A stretch of 64,000 nucleotides of DNA from Cognatishimia sp. MH4019 (lineage in GTDB: Bacteria; Pseudomonadota; Alphaproteobacteria; Rhodobacterales; Rhodobacteraceae): NCBI RefSeq assembly GCF_020177595.1, contig NZ_JAHTBL010000002.1:496001-560000 (forward strand), in the 5' to 3' direction. The notes under the pieces were generated by a model, which ran no database searches, was not told the DNA's origin, and worked only from the letters and a program-made list of their open reading frames with translations. Of the stretch, positions 29,342 through 38,028 are shown piece after piece; position 1 is the stretch's first letter; each line of letters begins with the position of its first letter. Made by a program: the position numbers and the translations under genes.

Positions 29342-29950
29342 ATGGTGCATCCGACGCTCACCGTGCGGGGATTTCAGGTTTTCAAAGGGTTTCTGAGCCC
29401 TGCCGCGCAATCAGCGTTGGTCGATGATCTGCGCGAGGTGATCCGTGTAGCGCCGCTGTTCTCGCCGCAAACACCTTACGGCAAACCGATGACCGTGCGC
29501 ATGACCTCTGCCGGGCGGTATGGGTGGTATTCGGACCGGACGGGCTATCGCTATGCGCCCCGGCATCCCTCTGGCGTGGCTTGGCCTGCGATCCCGGATC
29601 GTGTGCTTAAAATTTGGGCAGATGTGGCGGGGTCGGCGCGCGCCCCAGATTGCTGTTTGCTGAATTTTTATGCACCCGAGGCGCGGATGGGGATGCATCA
29701 GGACAAGGACGAGGCCGATTTCAGCCATCCCGTTGTCTCGGTCTCATTGGGCGATGACGGTCTCTTTCGCGTCGGCAATACCGAACGGGGCGGCAAGACC
29801 GAGTCGCTTTGGCTGCAATCGGGGGACGTTGTCGTCATGGGCGGTGCTGCGCGCCTGACCTATCACGGCATTGATCGGATCAAACCTGGCTCAAGCACGC
29901 TTTTGGCCAAGCCCGGACGGATCAACCTGACGCTGAGAGTTGTCGATTAA
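29342..29950 (+). CDS. alkB: Alpha-ketoglutarate-dependent dioxygenase AlkB
   Basis: AlkB oxidatively removes methyl groups from 1-methyladenine and 3-methylcytosine in DNA. Start at 29342 (MVHPTLTVRGFQVFKGFLSP) gives the usual 202 residues; an in-frame start at 29279 runs into the dnaK promoter region. Iron ligands are the HxD of MGMHQDKDEAD and the distal His of LTYHGIDRI; the 2-oxoglutarate Arg pair is in GRINLTLRVV. YRYAPRHPSGVAWPAIP and LLNFYAPEARMGMH are family motifs. It converges on the ABC permease gene with overlapping stop codons. Confidence 0.94.
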   Translation: MVHPTLTVRGFQVFKGFLSPAAQSALVDDLREVIRVAPLFSPQTPYGKPMTVRMTSAGRYGWYSDRTGYRYAPRHPSGVAWPAIPDRVLKIWADVAGSARAPDCCLLNFYAPEARMGMHQDKDEADFSHPVVSVSLGDDGLFRVGNTERGGKTESLWLQSGDVVVMGGAARLTYHGIDRIKPGSSTLLAKPGRINLTLRVVD

Positions 29951-30768
29951 CGCCCCGCGTTGTGCGAGAGAGAGGCATTCTTGCGGGCATAAAATTCCCC
30001 CATCAGGCCAATCAGAAGCAGCACAATCCCAACAATCAATGCATATTCGTAATTGGTGTAATGCGGGTTGTAGTTGATGAACAAAAACCCACGCGCCTGG
30101 TCGATGACATGAAACAGCGGGTTCCAGTCAAAAAAGGCCAGCATAAAGCTGGGTAGGGAGTTGGCCACGAACATCTTGCCAGAAGCGATCATGTTGGCCC
30201 GATTATAGACCTGTGCTCCGATGCTGACAAAAGACGGAAACCAGGGGCGCAGGGCTAGAAAGATCATGCCGACGCCGACGCCGGTGAACCACGCCAATGC
30301 GACCATACCTATCGCGCCTGGATAATCCTCAATCACGACGGGAGTGACGGCGACATGGTAGATGAAAAGGATCGACAAGAGTGACAGCACCTGAATGTAA
30401 AGCGACCCGAATGCGGCCGCAGCAAGCGCGACAATTGTATTCATCGGCGCGTGTTTCATCATCGGCGATGACGGTCCTTCGGCGCCCAGAACGGCGCTGA
30501 CGGTTTTGGTGTGGGTCATGAACAGGAAAACGCCTGACATAATATACAGAACGAAATCGCCACGCAGGGCGGCCCCGCGCAAACCCAAGACAGTGAACAT
30601 TACATAAAAGGCTGCCACGAAAGTGATAGTTTGCAGCATGTTGATGACAAGACTCATCACAGCATTGTTGTGGGTCTTGCGGATCGACCGAACGACGCTG
30701 TGATAAATCAGCTCGAACATGCTGAAGACAGAGCTTCGCTTTCTATGGGTCGCTTCGAACTGGAACAT
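29947..30768 (-). CDS. Polysaccharide export ABC transporter permease (KpsM/Wzm type)
   Basis: A 273-residue ABC-2 permease with six predicted membrane helices (about 40-60, 70-90, 110-135, 145-170, 180-200, 245-262). IYHSVVRSIRKTHNNAVMSLVINM precedes the first helix, and NYNPHYTNYEYALIVGIVLL ends the last, as in KpsM-like proteins. The start at 30768 (MFQFEATHRK) is preferred to 30783. It would export a capsular or exopolysaccharide together with a KpsT-type ATPase, but no such ATPase is adjacent: the next gene upstream is divergent. The surrounding glycosyltransferase and sulfotransferase genes support a polysaccharide substrate. Confidence 0.85.
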   Translation of the reverse strand: MFQFEATHRKRSSVFSMFELIYHSVVRSIRKTHNNAVMSLVINMLQTITFVAAFYVMFTVLGLRGAALRGDFVLYIMSGVFLFMTHTKTVSAVLGAEGPSSPMMKHAPMNTIVALAAAAFGSLYIQVLSLLSILFIYHVAVTPVVIEDYPGAIGMVALAWFTGVGVGMIFLALRPWFPSFVSIGAQVYNRANMIASGKMFVANSLPSFMLAFFDWNPLFHVIDQARGFLFINYNPHYTNYEYALIVGIVLLLIGLMGEFYARKNASLSHNAGR

Positions 30769-30901
30769 ATTTGCCTCTCGCACCCTTGGTGGCGCGGTGA
30801 TGGAGTATCAGGGAATTCTTGCCGTTCTCTTTGCATGCAATCATAAGGAAATCGGCAACTAATTCAATATCGCAGGGATTTGCGATTTAAGGAGAGCGCT
30901 C

Positions 30902-31699
30902 TTGGACTATCAGGCACTGACCCACACGATCCGGCGCCTTGCGCTGGAGGCAGGCGACCTCATCATGGAGATATACGACTCCGATGATTTTGATGTGAAA
31001 GTGAAGTCTGACGATAGCCCTGTGACCGCAGCAGATGAGGCCGCGGATGCACATATCTCGGAAGGGTTGCGGGCGGCGTTTCCGGATGTCGCTTTGGTGA
31101 CAGAGGAACAATCGGCCTCCCACACGCTGGAGGCGCGGACGTTCCTGATTGTCGATCCGCTGGACGGCACCAAAGAGTTCATCAACCGGCGTGGCGATTT
31201 CACCGTTAATATCGCGCTGGTGGAAGACGGCGTGCCGACCCGTGGCGTGGTCTATGCCCCGGCGCGCAAGCGGCTGTTTTATACCCAAGCCCATGGCACA
31301 GCGGTCGAGGAAACTGGGCCTTTTGCGAAAGAAGGGATTGGCGATACCACGAAGATCTCAGTCTCTGATCCGGATAATTCGGCGTTGATGGTGGTCGCAT
31401 CCAAGTCCCACAGGGATGCCGACACAGACAGCTATATCGCCAAGTATCAGGTCGAAGACAGCAAGAGCGCTGGCTCATCGCTCAAGTTCTGTCTTGTCGC
31501 GACGGGGGAGGCCGATCTCTATCCGCGTCTTGGTCGCACGATGGAATGGGACACAGCAGCCGGACACGCTGTTCTGGCAGGTGCAGGTGGGCGCGTTGTC
31601 CGCTTTGATGATCATACGGATCTGGTTTACGGCAAAGACGGGTTTGCCAACCCGTTCTTTATAGCCTTTGCGCCGGGTGTGGATCTGGAAAAGCCCTGA
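30902..31699 (+). CDS. cysQ: 3'(2'),5'-bisphosphate nucleotidase CysQ
   Basis: This 265-residue inositol-monophosphatase-fold enzyme hydrolyses PAP, the by-product of PAPS-dependent sulfotransfer. Metal-site motifs are intact: VTEEQ, LIVDPLDGTKEFINRRGDFTVN (the DPLDGT signature) and GRTMEWDTAAGHAVLAGAG. It starts with TTG at 30902 behind AAGGAGAG, an unusual but well-placed start. It overlaps kdsB by one base. Removing PAP would suit the sulfotransferase-like gene at 39736, a context-based inference. Confidence 0.94.
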   Translation: MDYQALTHTIRRLALEAGDLIMEIYDSDDFDVKVKSDDSPVTAADEAADAHISEGLRAAFPDVALVTEEQSASHTLEARTFLIVDPLDGTKEFINRRGDFTVNIALVEDGVPTRGVVYAPARKRLFYTQAHGTAVEETGPFAKEGIGDTTKISVSDPDNSALMVVASKSHRDADTDSYIAKYQVEDSKSAGSSLKFCLVATGEADLYPRLGRTMEWDTAAGHAVLAGAGGRVVRFDDHTDLVYGKDGFANPFFIAFAPGVDLEKP

Positions 31700-32499
31700 T
31701 GTCTGTCCTTCTGGTGATCCCGGCCCGCTATGCTTCGAACCGGTATCCGGGCAAGCCATTGGTTGGCTTGAAAGGTGCAGATGGGCAGGAAAAGAGCCTG
31801 ATTCAGCGCTCGTGGCACGCCGCTATTGCGGTTCAAGGTGTCGATCGCGTTGTCGTCGCAACCGATGATGATCGCATCAAGCAGGCGTCCGAGGCATTTG
31901 GCGCAGAGGTTGTTATGACCTCGTCAACGTGTGAGAACGGCACCGAACGCTGTGCAGAGGCGCATGCTGCATTGGGTGGTGGTTTCGACATTGTGGTGAA
32001 CTTGCAAGGCGATGCACCGCTGACCCCGGCCTGGTTTGTCGAAGACCTGATTTCCGGCCTGCAATCGGACGCAGAGGCCGATATCGCCACGCCAGTCCTG
32101 CGCTGTGATGGTGCGATGTTGGCCGGTCTCAAGCAAGACCGCGCGGAAGGCCGTGTTGGCGGCACCACTGCGGTCTTCGATGTGCATCAAAGCGGTCTTT
32201 ATTTCAGCAAGGAAGTAATTCCTTTCACATCTCAGCCTTATGCCGACACAGCAGAAACGCCCGTTTTTCACCATGTTGGTGTCTATGCCTACCGCCCCGA
32301 GGCGTTGGCGCTTTACCCGACATGGAGACACGGCCCACTTGAGCAGCTTGAAGGGCTTGAGCAGCTTCGTTTTCTGGAGAATGGGCGCCGTGTCTTATGC
32401 GTCGAGGTCGAGGCGAAAGGGCGCCAGTTCTGGGAGCTGAATAATCCCGAGGATGTGCCAAAGATAGAGACCATGATGGCCCAAATGGGTCTTGAATGA
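31699..32499 (+). CDS. kdsB: 3-deoxy-manno-octulosonate cytidylyltransferase
   Basis: KdsB makes CMP-Kdo, the donor for LPS core and many capsule anchors. The 266-residue protein shows VIPARYASNRYPGKPLVGLKG (nucleotide loop), VVVATDDDRI, NLQGDAPLTPAWFVEDLIS and the central HVGVYAYRPEAL. Length is slightly above the E. coli enzyme. It begins on the last base of cysQ and overlaps the next glycosyltransferase gene by ATGA, so cysQ-kdsB-GT2 form one translational unit. Confidence 0.95.
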   Translation: MSVLLVIPARYASNRYPGKPLVGLKGADGQEKSLIQRSWHAAIAVQGVDRVVVATDDDRIKQASEAFGAEVVMTSSTCENGTERCAEAHAALGGGFDIVVNLQGDAPLTPAWFVEDLISGLQSDAEADIATPVLRCDGAMLAGLKQDRAEGRVGGTTAVFDVHQSGLYFSKEVIPFTSQPYADTAETPVFHHVGVYAYRPEALALYPTWRHGPLEQLEGLEQLRFLENGRRVLCVEVEAKGRQFWELNNPEDVPKIETMMAQMGLE

Positions 32500-33728
32500 C
32501 GCAACCGACGGTCAGCATTGTCGTCGTGAGCCGCAACCGCGCGGCACTTCTCAAGCGATGCATGATGGGGCTGTCGCAACTTCTGTATCAGCCTTACGAG
32601 ATCGTGGTCGTCGCTGATTCTGCGGGATTGGATGCGCTGGGAGAGTATCCGGGCCAGATTAAGACGGTGGTCTTTGATGCGCCTAATATTTCAGCAGCGC
32701 GTAACATCGGCATTCTGCACACCAGCGGAGAGATCATCGCCTTTATCGACGATGATGCGGTACCAGAGCCGACCTGGTTGGCTGAGTTGGTCAAAGGGTT
32801 CGATCCGGGCGATATTGCCGCTGTCGGTGGATATGTGCGGGGCCGGAATGGTATCTCCTTTCAATGGAAAGCCGGGGCCGTAGATCAGACGGGGCAGCGC
32901 GTCGAGATTGATGGGCCGGAGACCCCGTTTATGCCTGAGGTGGCGAGCGGCCAAACCGCCAAGCTGGAAGGCACCAACATGGCAATCCGGCGCGATATAT
33001 TGGTCGCGCTGGGCGGTTTTGATCCGGCGTTTCACTATTATCTTGATGAAACGGACCTGTGTTTGCGCCTCGCCCATGCAGGCCACGCCATTGCATTCGC
33101 TCCGCGCGCAGAGGTGCATCATGGCTTTGCCGCGAACGCGACGCGCAGCGTTAGCCGTGCGCCAACGAATCTGTTTCAGCTGGGGGCCAGCAAAGCAGTA
33201 TTTCTAAGAAAACATGCGAATCCCGCTGAGTTAGAGCCGCTTTTTTCTGAATATACGCAGACACAAAGGCGCCGATTATTAAGCTATCTGGTCCACGGGA
33301 TGATCGAACCTCGGGACGTGGGGCGTTTGCTGAAAACTCTGCGTGATGGGTTCGAGGAGGGGCGCAATCGCGCGTTTGCCGAGCATAGTCCCATCGCAAA
33401 ACCTCAAACCTTCCTGCCCTTCCAGACCACGGCTTCTGGAGGGTCTGTCGTGCTCAAAGGGCGGGTGTGGCAGCGTGGCTCTTTGAGGCAACGCGCGCGA
33501 CAGTTGCGCGACAAGGGGCTGATTGTGACGATTCTTCTGCTCGACCCATCTTTTCGCAGGCATCACGTTCGATTTGAAGCGCCGGGGATCTGGGTGCAAT
33601 CAGGGGGGCTTTGGGGTCGATCGGATCGCAGCCAGGGGCCTGTGCTGAGCAAAGGATTTCATGGGCGCATTAAGCAAGAAATCCAGCGCTTTTCCGCGCA
33701 ACGTGCGCTTTCTGACGATGATCACTAA
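32496..33728 (+). CDS. Glycosyltransferase family 2 protein
   Basis: A 410-residue protein whose first 230 residues are a GT2 (GT-A) domain: VSIVVVSRNRAALLKRCMMG, NISAARNIGILHTSGEIIAFIDDDAVPEPTWLAEL with its DDD metal site, and FHYYLDETDLCLRLAHAGH with the catalytic ED-type acid. The C-terminal 170 residues are less familiar, without membrane helices. The sugar donor is unknown. It overlaps kdsB and probably belongs to the polysaccharide set running to 41160. Confidence 0.9.
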   Translation: MTQPTVSIVVVSRNRAALLKRCMMGLSQLLYQPYEIVVVADSAGLDALGEYPGQIKTVVFDAPNISAARNIGILHTSGEIIAFIDDDAVPEPTWLAELVKGFDPGDIAAVGGYVRGRNGISFQWKAGAVDQTGQRVEIDGPETPFMPEVASGQTAKLEGTNMAIRRDILVALGGFDPAFHYYLDETDLCLRLAHAGHAIAFAPRAEVHHGFAANATRSVSRAPTNLFQLGASKAVFLRKHANPAELEPLFSEYTQTQRRRLLSYLVHGMIEPRDVGRLLKTLRDGFEEGRNRAFAEHSPIAKPQTFLPFQTTASGGSVVLKGRVWQRGSLRQRARQLRDKGLIVTILLLDPSFRRHHVRFEAPGIWVQSGGLWGRSDRSQGPVLSKGFHGRIKQEIQRFSAQRALSDDDH

Positions 33729-33873
33729 CACTTCCCCTGAAAACCGATTCAAATTGGCAACATAAGGTTGATAGTCTTTTGAAGAGATACAGTTCCGAAA
33801 GACTTATGGTATATCCGGAAAACGGTTCGGCGCCGGGCGGCGCTCTGAGACCACAACGAAAGGTGAGGACAGA

Positions 33874-34767
33874 ATGAAGCGCAAAGTCACGAAAGCCGTT
33901 TTCCCGGTTGCGGGTTTGGGAACCCGGTTCTTGCCTGCGACGAAAGCTGTTCCGAAAGAAATCATGACGCTGGTCGACAGACCGCTCATCCAATACGCCA
34001 TTGACGAGGCCCGCGCGGCGGGTATCAAGGAATTCATCTTTGTGACCTCGCGCGGCAAGAACGCGCTTGAGGATTACTTTGACCACGCGCCAGACTTGGA
34101 ATCTTCCTTGCGCAAGAAGGGCAAGACAGAGCTTCTGGAGACCCTCAAAAGCACCAATATGGACAGCGGCGCGATTGCCTACATCCGCCAGCACAAAGCG
34201 CTGGGCCTTGGCCATGCCGTCTGGTGCGCGCGTCGCCTGATCGCGAACGAGCCCTTTGCCGTGATCCTGCCGGATGACGTGATCGCCGCGGAAAAGCCCT
34301 GCTTGCAGCAAATGGTTGAGGCCTACGAAGAAACCGGCGGCTGCATGGTTGCCGCAATGGAAGTGCCGCCGGAAAAGGCGTCTTCCTACGGGATGCTTGA
34401 TGTGCGCGAAGACATGGGCAACATGGTGTCGGTCAACGGGATGGTCGAAAAGCCGGACCCTGAGGATTCGCCCTCCAACCTGGCGGTGATCGGTCGCTAT
34501 ATTCTGACGCCGGATGTGCTGCGCAACCTGAATCGTCTCAAATCCGGCTCCGGTGGGGAAATTCAGCTGACCGACGCAATCGCTGACGAGATCAGTGAAG
34601 AGCGTAACGTTTACGGATATCGCTTCCGTGGCCAGCGTTTTGATTGCGGATCGAAGGCGGGGTTCTTGCAGGCGACCGTTGCCTTTGCACTTGGCCGCGA
34701 TGATCTGAAAGGCGAGTTTTCCGAATATCTCAGCCATATGGTGTCCCAACAGAACGCGGCCCAGTAA
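33874..34767 (+). CDS. galU: UTP-glucose-1-phosphate uridylyltransferase
   Basis: GalU makes UDP-glucose. The 297-residue protein has the nucleotide signature AVFPVAGLGTRFLPATKAVP and Lys-containing KEIMTLVDRPLIQYAIDEA, VILPDDVI and MVEKPDPEDSPSNLAVIGRY. Starts behind AAAGGTGAGGAC after a 145-base gap, so it likely has its own promoter. It precedes galE by 9 bases; together they supply UDP-glucose and UDP-galactose for the neighbouring glycosyltransferases. Confidence 0.97.
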   Translation: MKRKVTKAVFPVAGLGTRFLPATKAVPKEIMTLVDRPLIQYAIDEARAAGIKEFIFVTSRGKNALEDYFDHAPDLESSLRKKGKTELLETLKSTNMDSGAIAYIRQHKALGLGHAVWCARRLIANEPFAVILPDDVIAAEKPCLQQMVEAYEETGGCMVAAMEVPPEKASSYGMLDVREDMGNMVSVNGMVEKPDPEDSPSNLAVIGRYILTPDVLRNLNRLKSGSGGEIQLTDAIADEISEERNVYGYRFRGQRFDCGSKAGFLQATVAFALGRDDLKGEFSEYLSHMVSQQNAAQ

Positions 34768-34776
34768 GCTGCGATC

Positions 34777-35760
34777 ATGAAACATGTATTGGTCACGGGT
34801 GGTGCTGGGTATATCGGCTCGCATGCGTGCAAGGCGCTGAAAGCGGCCGGTTATGTTCCGGTGACCTATGACAACCTTTCGACCGGGTGGCAGGATGCCG
34901 TCAAATTCGGCCCGTTTGAGCAGGGTGATCTGACCGATGCAGCCCGCCTTGACGCTGTTTTCGCGAAATATGAGCCTATCGCTGTGGTGCATTTTGCAGC
35001 GCTCAGCCAGGTGAGCGAAAGCATGCAGAAGCCAGCGCTTTATTGGCGCAATAATGTCGTCGGCTCTCTCACCTTGATTGAAGCGATGCTGAAGGCAGGC
35101 TGCAAAGAGATCGTCTTTTCATCAACCTGCGCCACCTATGGCGATCATGATAATGTCGTGCTGGATGAAAACTGCCGGCAAGAGCCGATCAACCCCTATG
35201 GCGCCTCCAAACGGGCGATTGAGGATATGCTGTTGGGCTTCGGCGAAAGCGACGGCCTGCGTTCGGTTGTCTTCCGATATTTCAACGTGGCCGGGGCAGA
35301 TCCCGATGGCGAGGTTGGCGAGTTTCATCAGCCCGAGACGCATCTGGTTCCGCTGATGTTGGACGCGATTGACGGCAAGCGGGATGCTTTGACGATCTTT
35401 GGCACAGATTACGAGACACCCGATGGCACCTGCATTCGCGACTATGTCCATGTGATGGATCTGGTGGATGCCCATGTTTTGGGTCTGAACTGGCTGCAAG
35501 ACGGCAAAGAAAGCAGGGCCTTTAATCTTGGTACTGGTAACGGCTTTTCGGTGCGTGAAGTGGTCAACGAAAGCCGTATCGTGACCAACAAGGACGTGCC
35601 GGTGGTTGAGGGTGCTCGTAGAGCCGGGGATTGCACAATGCTTGTGTCCGGCAGTGTGAGAGCCGAAGCTGAGCTTGGATGGCGGCCAAAGCGGTCGAAT
35701 ATGAAGCAGATGATTATTGATGCATGGCGCTGGCACCAAACCGGGCATTACGATCAATAG
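34777..35760 (+). CDS. galE: UDP-glucose 4-epimerase
   Basis: A 327-residue short-chain dehydrogenase/reductase fold enzyme. NAD binding is by VTGGAGYIGSHACKALKAAG; the catalytic Ser-Tyr-Lys set is in VFSSTCATYGDHDNV and PYGASKRAIED, where Tyr of NPYGASK and the following Lys are in place. RYFNVAGADPDGEVGE and TCIRDYVHVMDLVDAH are GalE motifs. It interconverts UDP-glucose and UDP-galactose. The following glycosyltransferase frame opens inside its last 44 bases. Confidence 0.96.
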   Translation: MKHVLVTGGAGYIGSHACKALKAAGYVPVTYDNLSTGWQDAVKFGPFEQGDLTDAARLDAVFAKYEPIAVVHFAALSQVSESMQKPALYWRNNVVGSLTLIEAMLKAGCKEIVFSSTCATYGDHDNVVLDENCRQEPINPYGASKRAIEDMLLGFGESDGLRSVVFRYFNVAGADPDGEVGEFHQPETHLVPLMLDAIDGKRDALTIFGTDYETPDGTCIRDYVHVMDLVDAHVLGLNWLQDGKESRAFNLGTGNGFSVREVVNESRIVTNKDVPVVEGARRAGDCTMLVSGSVRAEAELGWRPKRSNMKQMIIDAWRWHQTGHYDQ

Positions 35761-36967
35761 CGCGCGGACGCGCTGTCTGGACCTGACGCGCCTAATCTCT
35801 CGCGCTGGGCGGCGGTTGACTGGCGTCGACCGGGTCGAAATGGCTTATCTGACGCAATTTCTGGAATTGGATGGCCCGCTTTTCGCATTGGTGCGCACGT
35901 CATTGGGCTATGTGCTGCTGGACCGGTCCGGTGTTGCAGCGATTGCGACCTGCCTTCAGACGAATGTCTGGCCTGCCCGCGATATCTTGAGCCGCTTCAC
36001 CAATCGCCGTCATGTCAAACGCCAAAAGGCTGAAAGCGCGCTGAGGCAGCACGCCCTTGCCCGGTGCCGGCCGCGCGGTCTGGCCCGCATGATCGCAACG
36101 CATATCCCCGCCGGTGCCAGCTACTTCAACGTCGGCCACGCCAATCTCAGCCGCAGGGTGCTGGACGCGTTCGCCCATAGCCAGCGTGCCGTGATGATCC
36201 ATGACACAATCCCCTTGGATTACCCGGAATATCAGGCCGATGGCATTCCAGCGGCCTTTGCCGCCAAGCTGCGTCGCGTGGGGGATTTGGCGGATCTGAT
36301 TATCTACAACTCTGCCCAAAGCCAGCGTGACGCGCAGCGGTATTTCGACGAATGGGGGCAAGCTCCCAAGGGGATTGTGGCGCTTTTGGGTGTAACAGAG
36401 CCTGATATGACGGGAGGTCGCTGGCCTGAAGAGGTCGATCCCAACCGCCCAGCTTTTGTTTGCGTTGGCACGATTGAGCCGCGCAAGAACCATGCGCTGC
36501 TGCTGGACGTATGGGACCAGTTGGCACAAGAGCGCGCGCCTGCCGAGATGCCACAACTTGTGATCGCAGGCGCAAGGGGTTGGAAAAATGAGAAAGTATT
36601 TCAAAGGCTTGATGCGTCGGATAACGCGATCATCGAACTGAACGCCATTTCTGATCCGGATCTTTTCACCCTACTGAACGGTGCCACGGCCCTGCTTTTT
36701 CCAAGCGTCGCCGAAGGCTTTGGGCTGCCGCCTGCCGAAGCTGCCCTGCTGGGAACGCCAGTCTTATGCGCCGACCTGCCCGTTTACCGCGAGTTTCTTG
36801 GGGATATCCCCGTTTACCTAGACGTAAATGACGGGTATCTTTGGAAAAAAGCGGTTGAGACACTGCTGGAACGGGGAACACAAAGGCCGGACAGGCAGGC
36901 GATATCGGATCAGATCGCGCTTCCAACATGGACAGAACACTTCAATATCGTCTTAAGGGTTGCATGA
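35717..36967 (+). CDS. Glycosyltransferase family 4 (GT-B) protein
   Basis: The product is up to 416 residues. TRCLDLTRLISRAGRRLTGVDRVE is the N-terminal opening used by a Rhodobacterales GT4 group, and the C-terminal Rossmann half has FVCVGTIEPRKNHALLLDVW, LVIAGARGW and ALLFPSVAEGFGLPPAEAALLGTPVLC, with the E-x7-E motif. The start is uncertain: ATG at 35717 or 35720 lies inside galE, and no better ATG or GTG occurs before the conserved part. Substrate unknown; retaining transfer is expected from the family. Confidence 0.85.
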   Translation: MMHGAGTKPGITINSARTRCLDLTRLISRAGRRLTGVDRVEMAYLTQFLELDGPLFALVRTSLGYVLLDRSGVAAIATCLQTNVWPARDILSRFTNRRHVKRQKAESALRQHALARCRPRGLARMIATHIPAGASYFNVGHANLSRRVLDAFAHSQRAVMIHDTIPLDYPEYQADGIPAAFAAKLRRVGDLADLIIYNSAQSQRDAQRYFDEWGQAPKGIVALLGVTEPDMTGGRWPEEVDPNRPAFVCVGTIEPRKNHALLLDVWDQLAQERAPAEMPQLVIAGARGWKNEKVFQRLDASDNAIIELNAISDPDLFTLLNGATALLFPSVAEGFGLPPAEAALLGTPVLCADLPVYREFLGDIPVYLDVNDGYLWKKAVETLLERGTQRPDRQAISDQIALPTWTEHFNIVLRVA

Positions 36968-37007
36968 TACGGGTTTGAACGCAGGCAAAGGCCATTAAAG
37001 GGACGTT

Positions 37008-38018
37008 TTGGGACTGGCACAAACATATCGACTGCGACTGCGTCGTAAACGGTTCCGGCTTCGCGCCTATCGCAAGAGCCGTGAGCTGGTTTCGACGGTG
37101 AATCGCACAGGCCAGATCAAGCCCGGCGACGTGCTGTCGTTTACCACGCAGCGCAACGAACGCATTCGTCTGCCTTACTTCCTTCGCTATTATCGCGACA
37201 TGGGGGTTAACCACTTCTTCTTTGTCGATAACAACAGCGATGATGGCTCGTTGGAGTTTCTGAAAGACCAGCCCGATGTGTCGGTCTGGAGCACCCAAGG
37301 CAGCTACAAACGCTCGCGTTTTGGGGTCGATTGGCTGAATTACCTTCAACTGAAATACGCCCATGGCCATTGGTCGCTGGTTGTCGATCCGGACGAGTTT
37401 CTGGTCTATCCGTTTTGCGACACGCGACCCATTCAGGCACTAACAGATTGGCTGGACGCGTCCTCCATCAAGTCGTTCAGTGCGATGTTGCTGGATATGT
37501 ATCCCAAGGGTCCGCTGAATGATGTGCCTTATCACGAAGGCCAGGACCCGATGGAGATCGCCTCGTGGTTCGATTCGGGCAACTACACGATCGAGCGGAA
37601 CAGTCGGTTCGGAAACTTATGGATTCAAGGTGGACCGCGCGCTCGTGTGTTCTTTGCTGACAAACCCGAACGAGCGCCTGCGCTCAATAAGATTCCGCTG
37701 GTCAAATGGCATCGCAATTATGCCTATGCTAGCTCGTCGCACATGTTGTTGCCGCGTGGTTTGAACCAAGTTTATGACGAATGGGGTGGGGAGAAAGCGT
37801 CGGGGTGTCTGCTTCATGCCAAATTCCTCAACACCTTCCCGCAAAAGGCCCGTGAAGAGCTGGAACGTAAACAGCATTATGCGAACAGCCATGAGTATCG
37901 CGCCTATGCCGCAGGGTTGCAGGAAAATCCGGACCTGTGGTGCAAATGGTCCGAAAAATACATAAACTGGCGCCAGCTTGAGATCCTTGGCCTGATGTCC
38001 AAGGGCAACTGGGCATGA
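37008..38018 (+). CDS. Glycosyltransferase family 2-like protein (Glyco_tranf_2_4 type)
   Basis: A 336-residue protein. TTQRNERIRLPYFLRYYRDMG, FFFVDNNSDDGSLEFL and LVVDPDEFLVYPF (the DPDE metal site) identify the group of GT-A-like enzymes found in Rhodobacterales polysaccharide loci. It starts with TTG at 37008 behind AAAGGGACG. Basic N-terminus, no membrane segment. It is followed after 10 bases by a GT14-like gene and probably shares its transcript. Donor and acceptor unknown. Confidence 0.82.
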   Translation: MGLAQTYRLRLRRKRFRLRAYRKSRELVSTVNRTGQIKPGDVLSFTTQRNERIRLPYFLRYYRDMGVNHFFFVDNNSDDGSLEFLKDQPDVSVWSTQGSYKRSRFGVDWLNYLQLKYAHGHWSLVVDPDEFLVYPFCDTRPIQALTDWLDASSIKSFSAMLLDMYPKGPLNDVPYHEGQDPMEIASWFDSGNYTIERNSRFGNLWIQGGPRARVFFADKPERAPALNKIPLVKWHRNYAYASSSHMLLPRGLNQVYDEWGGEKASGCLLHAKFLNTFPQKAREELERKQHYANSHEYRAYAAGLQENPDLWCKWSEKYINWRQLEILGLMSKGNWA

Positions 38019-38028
38019 GGAGGGCGCC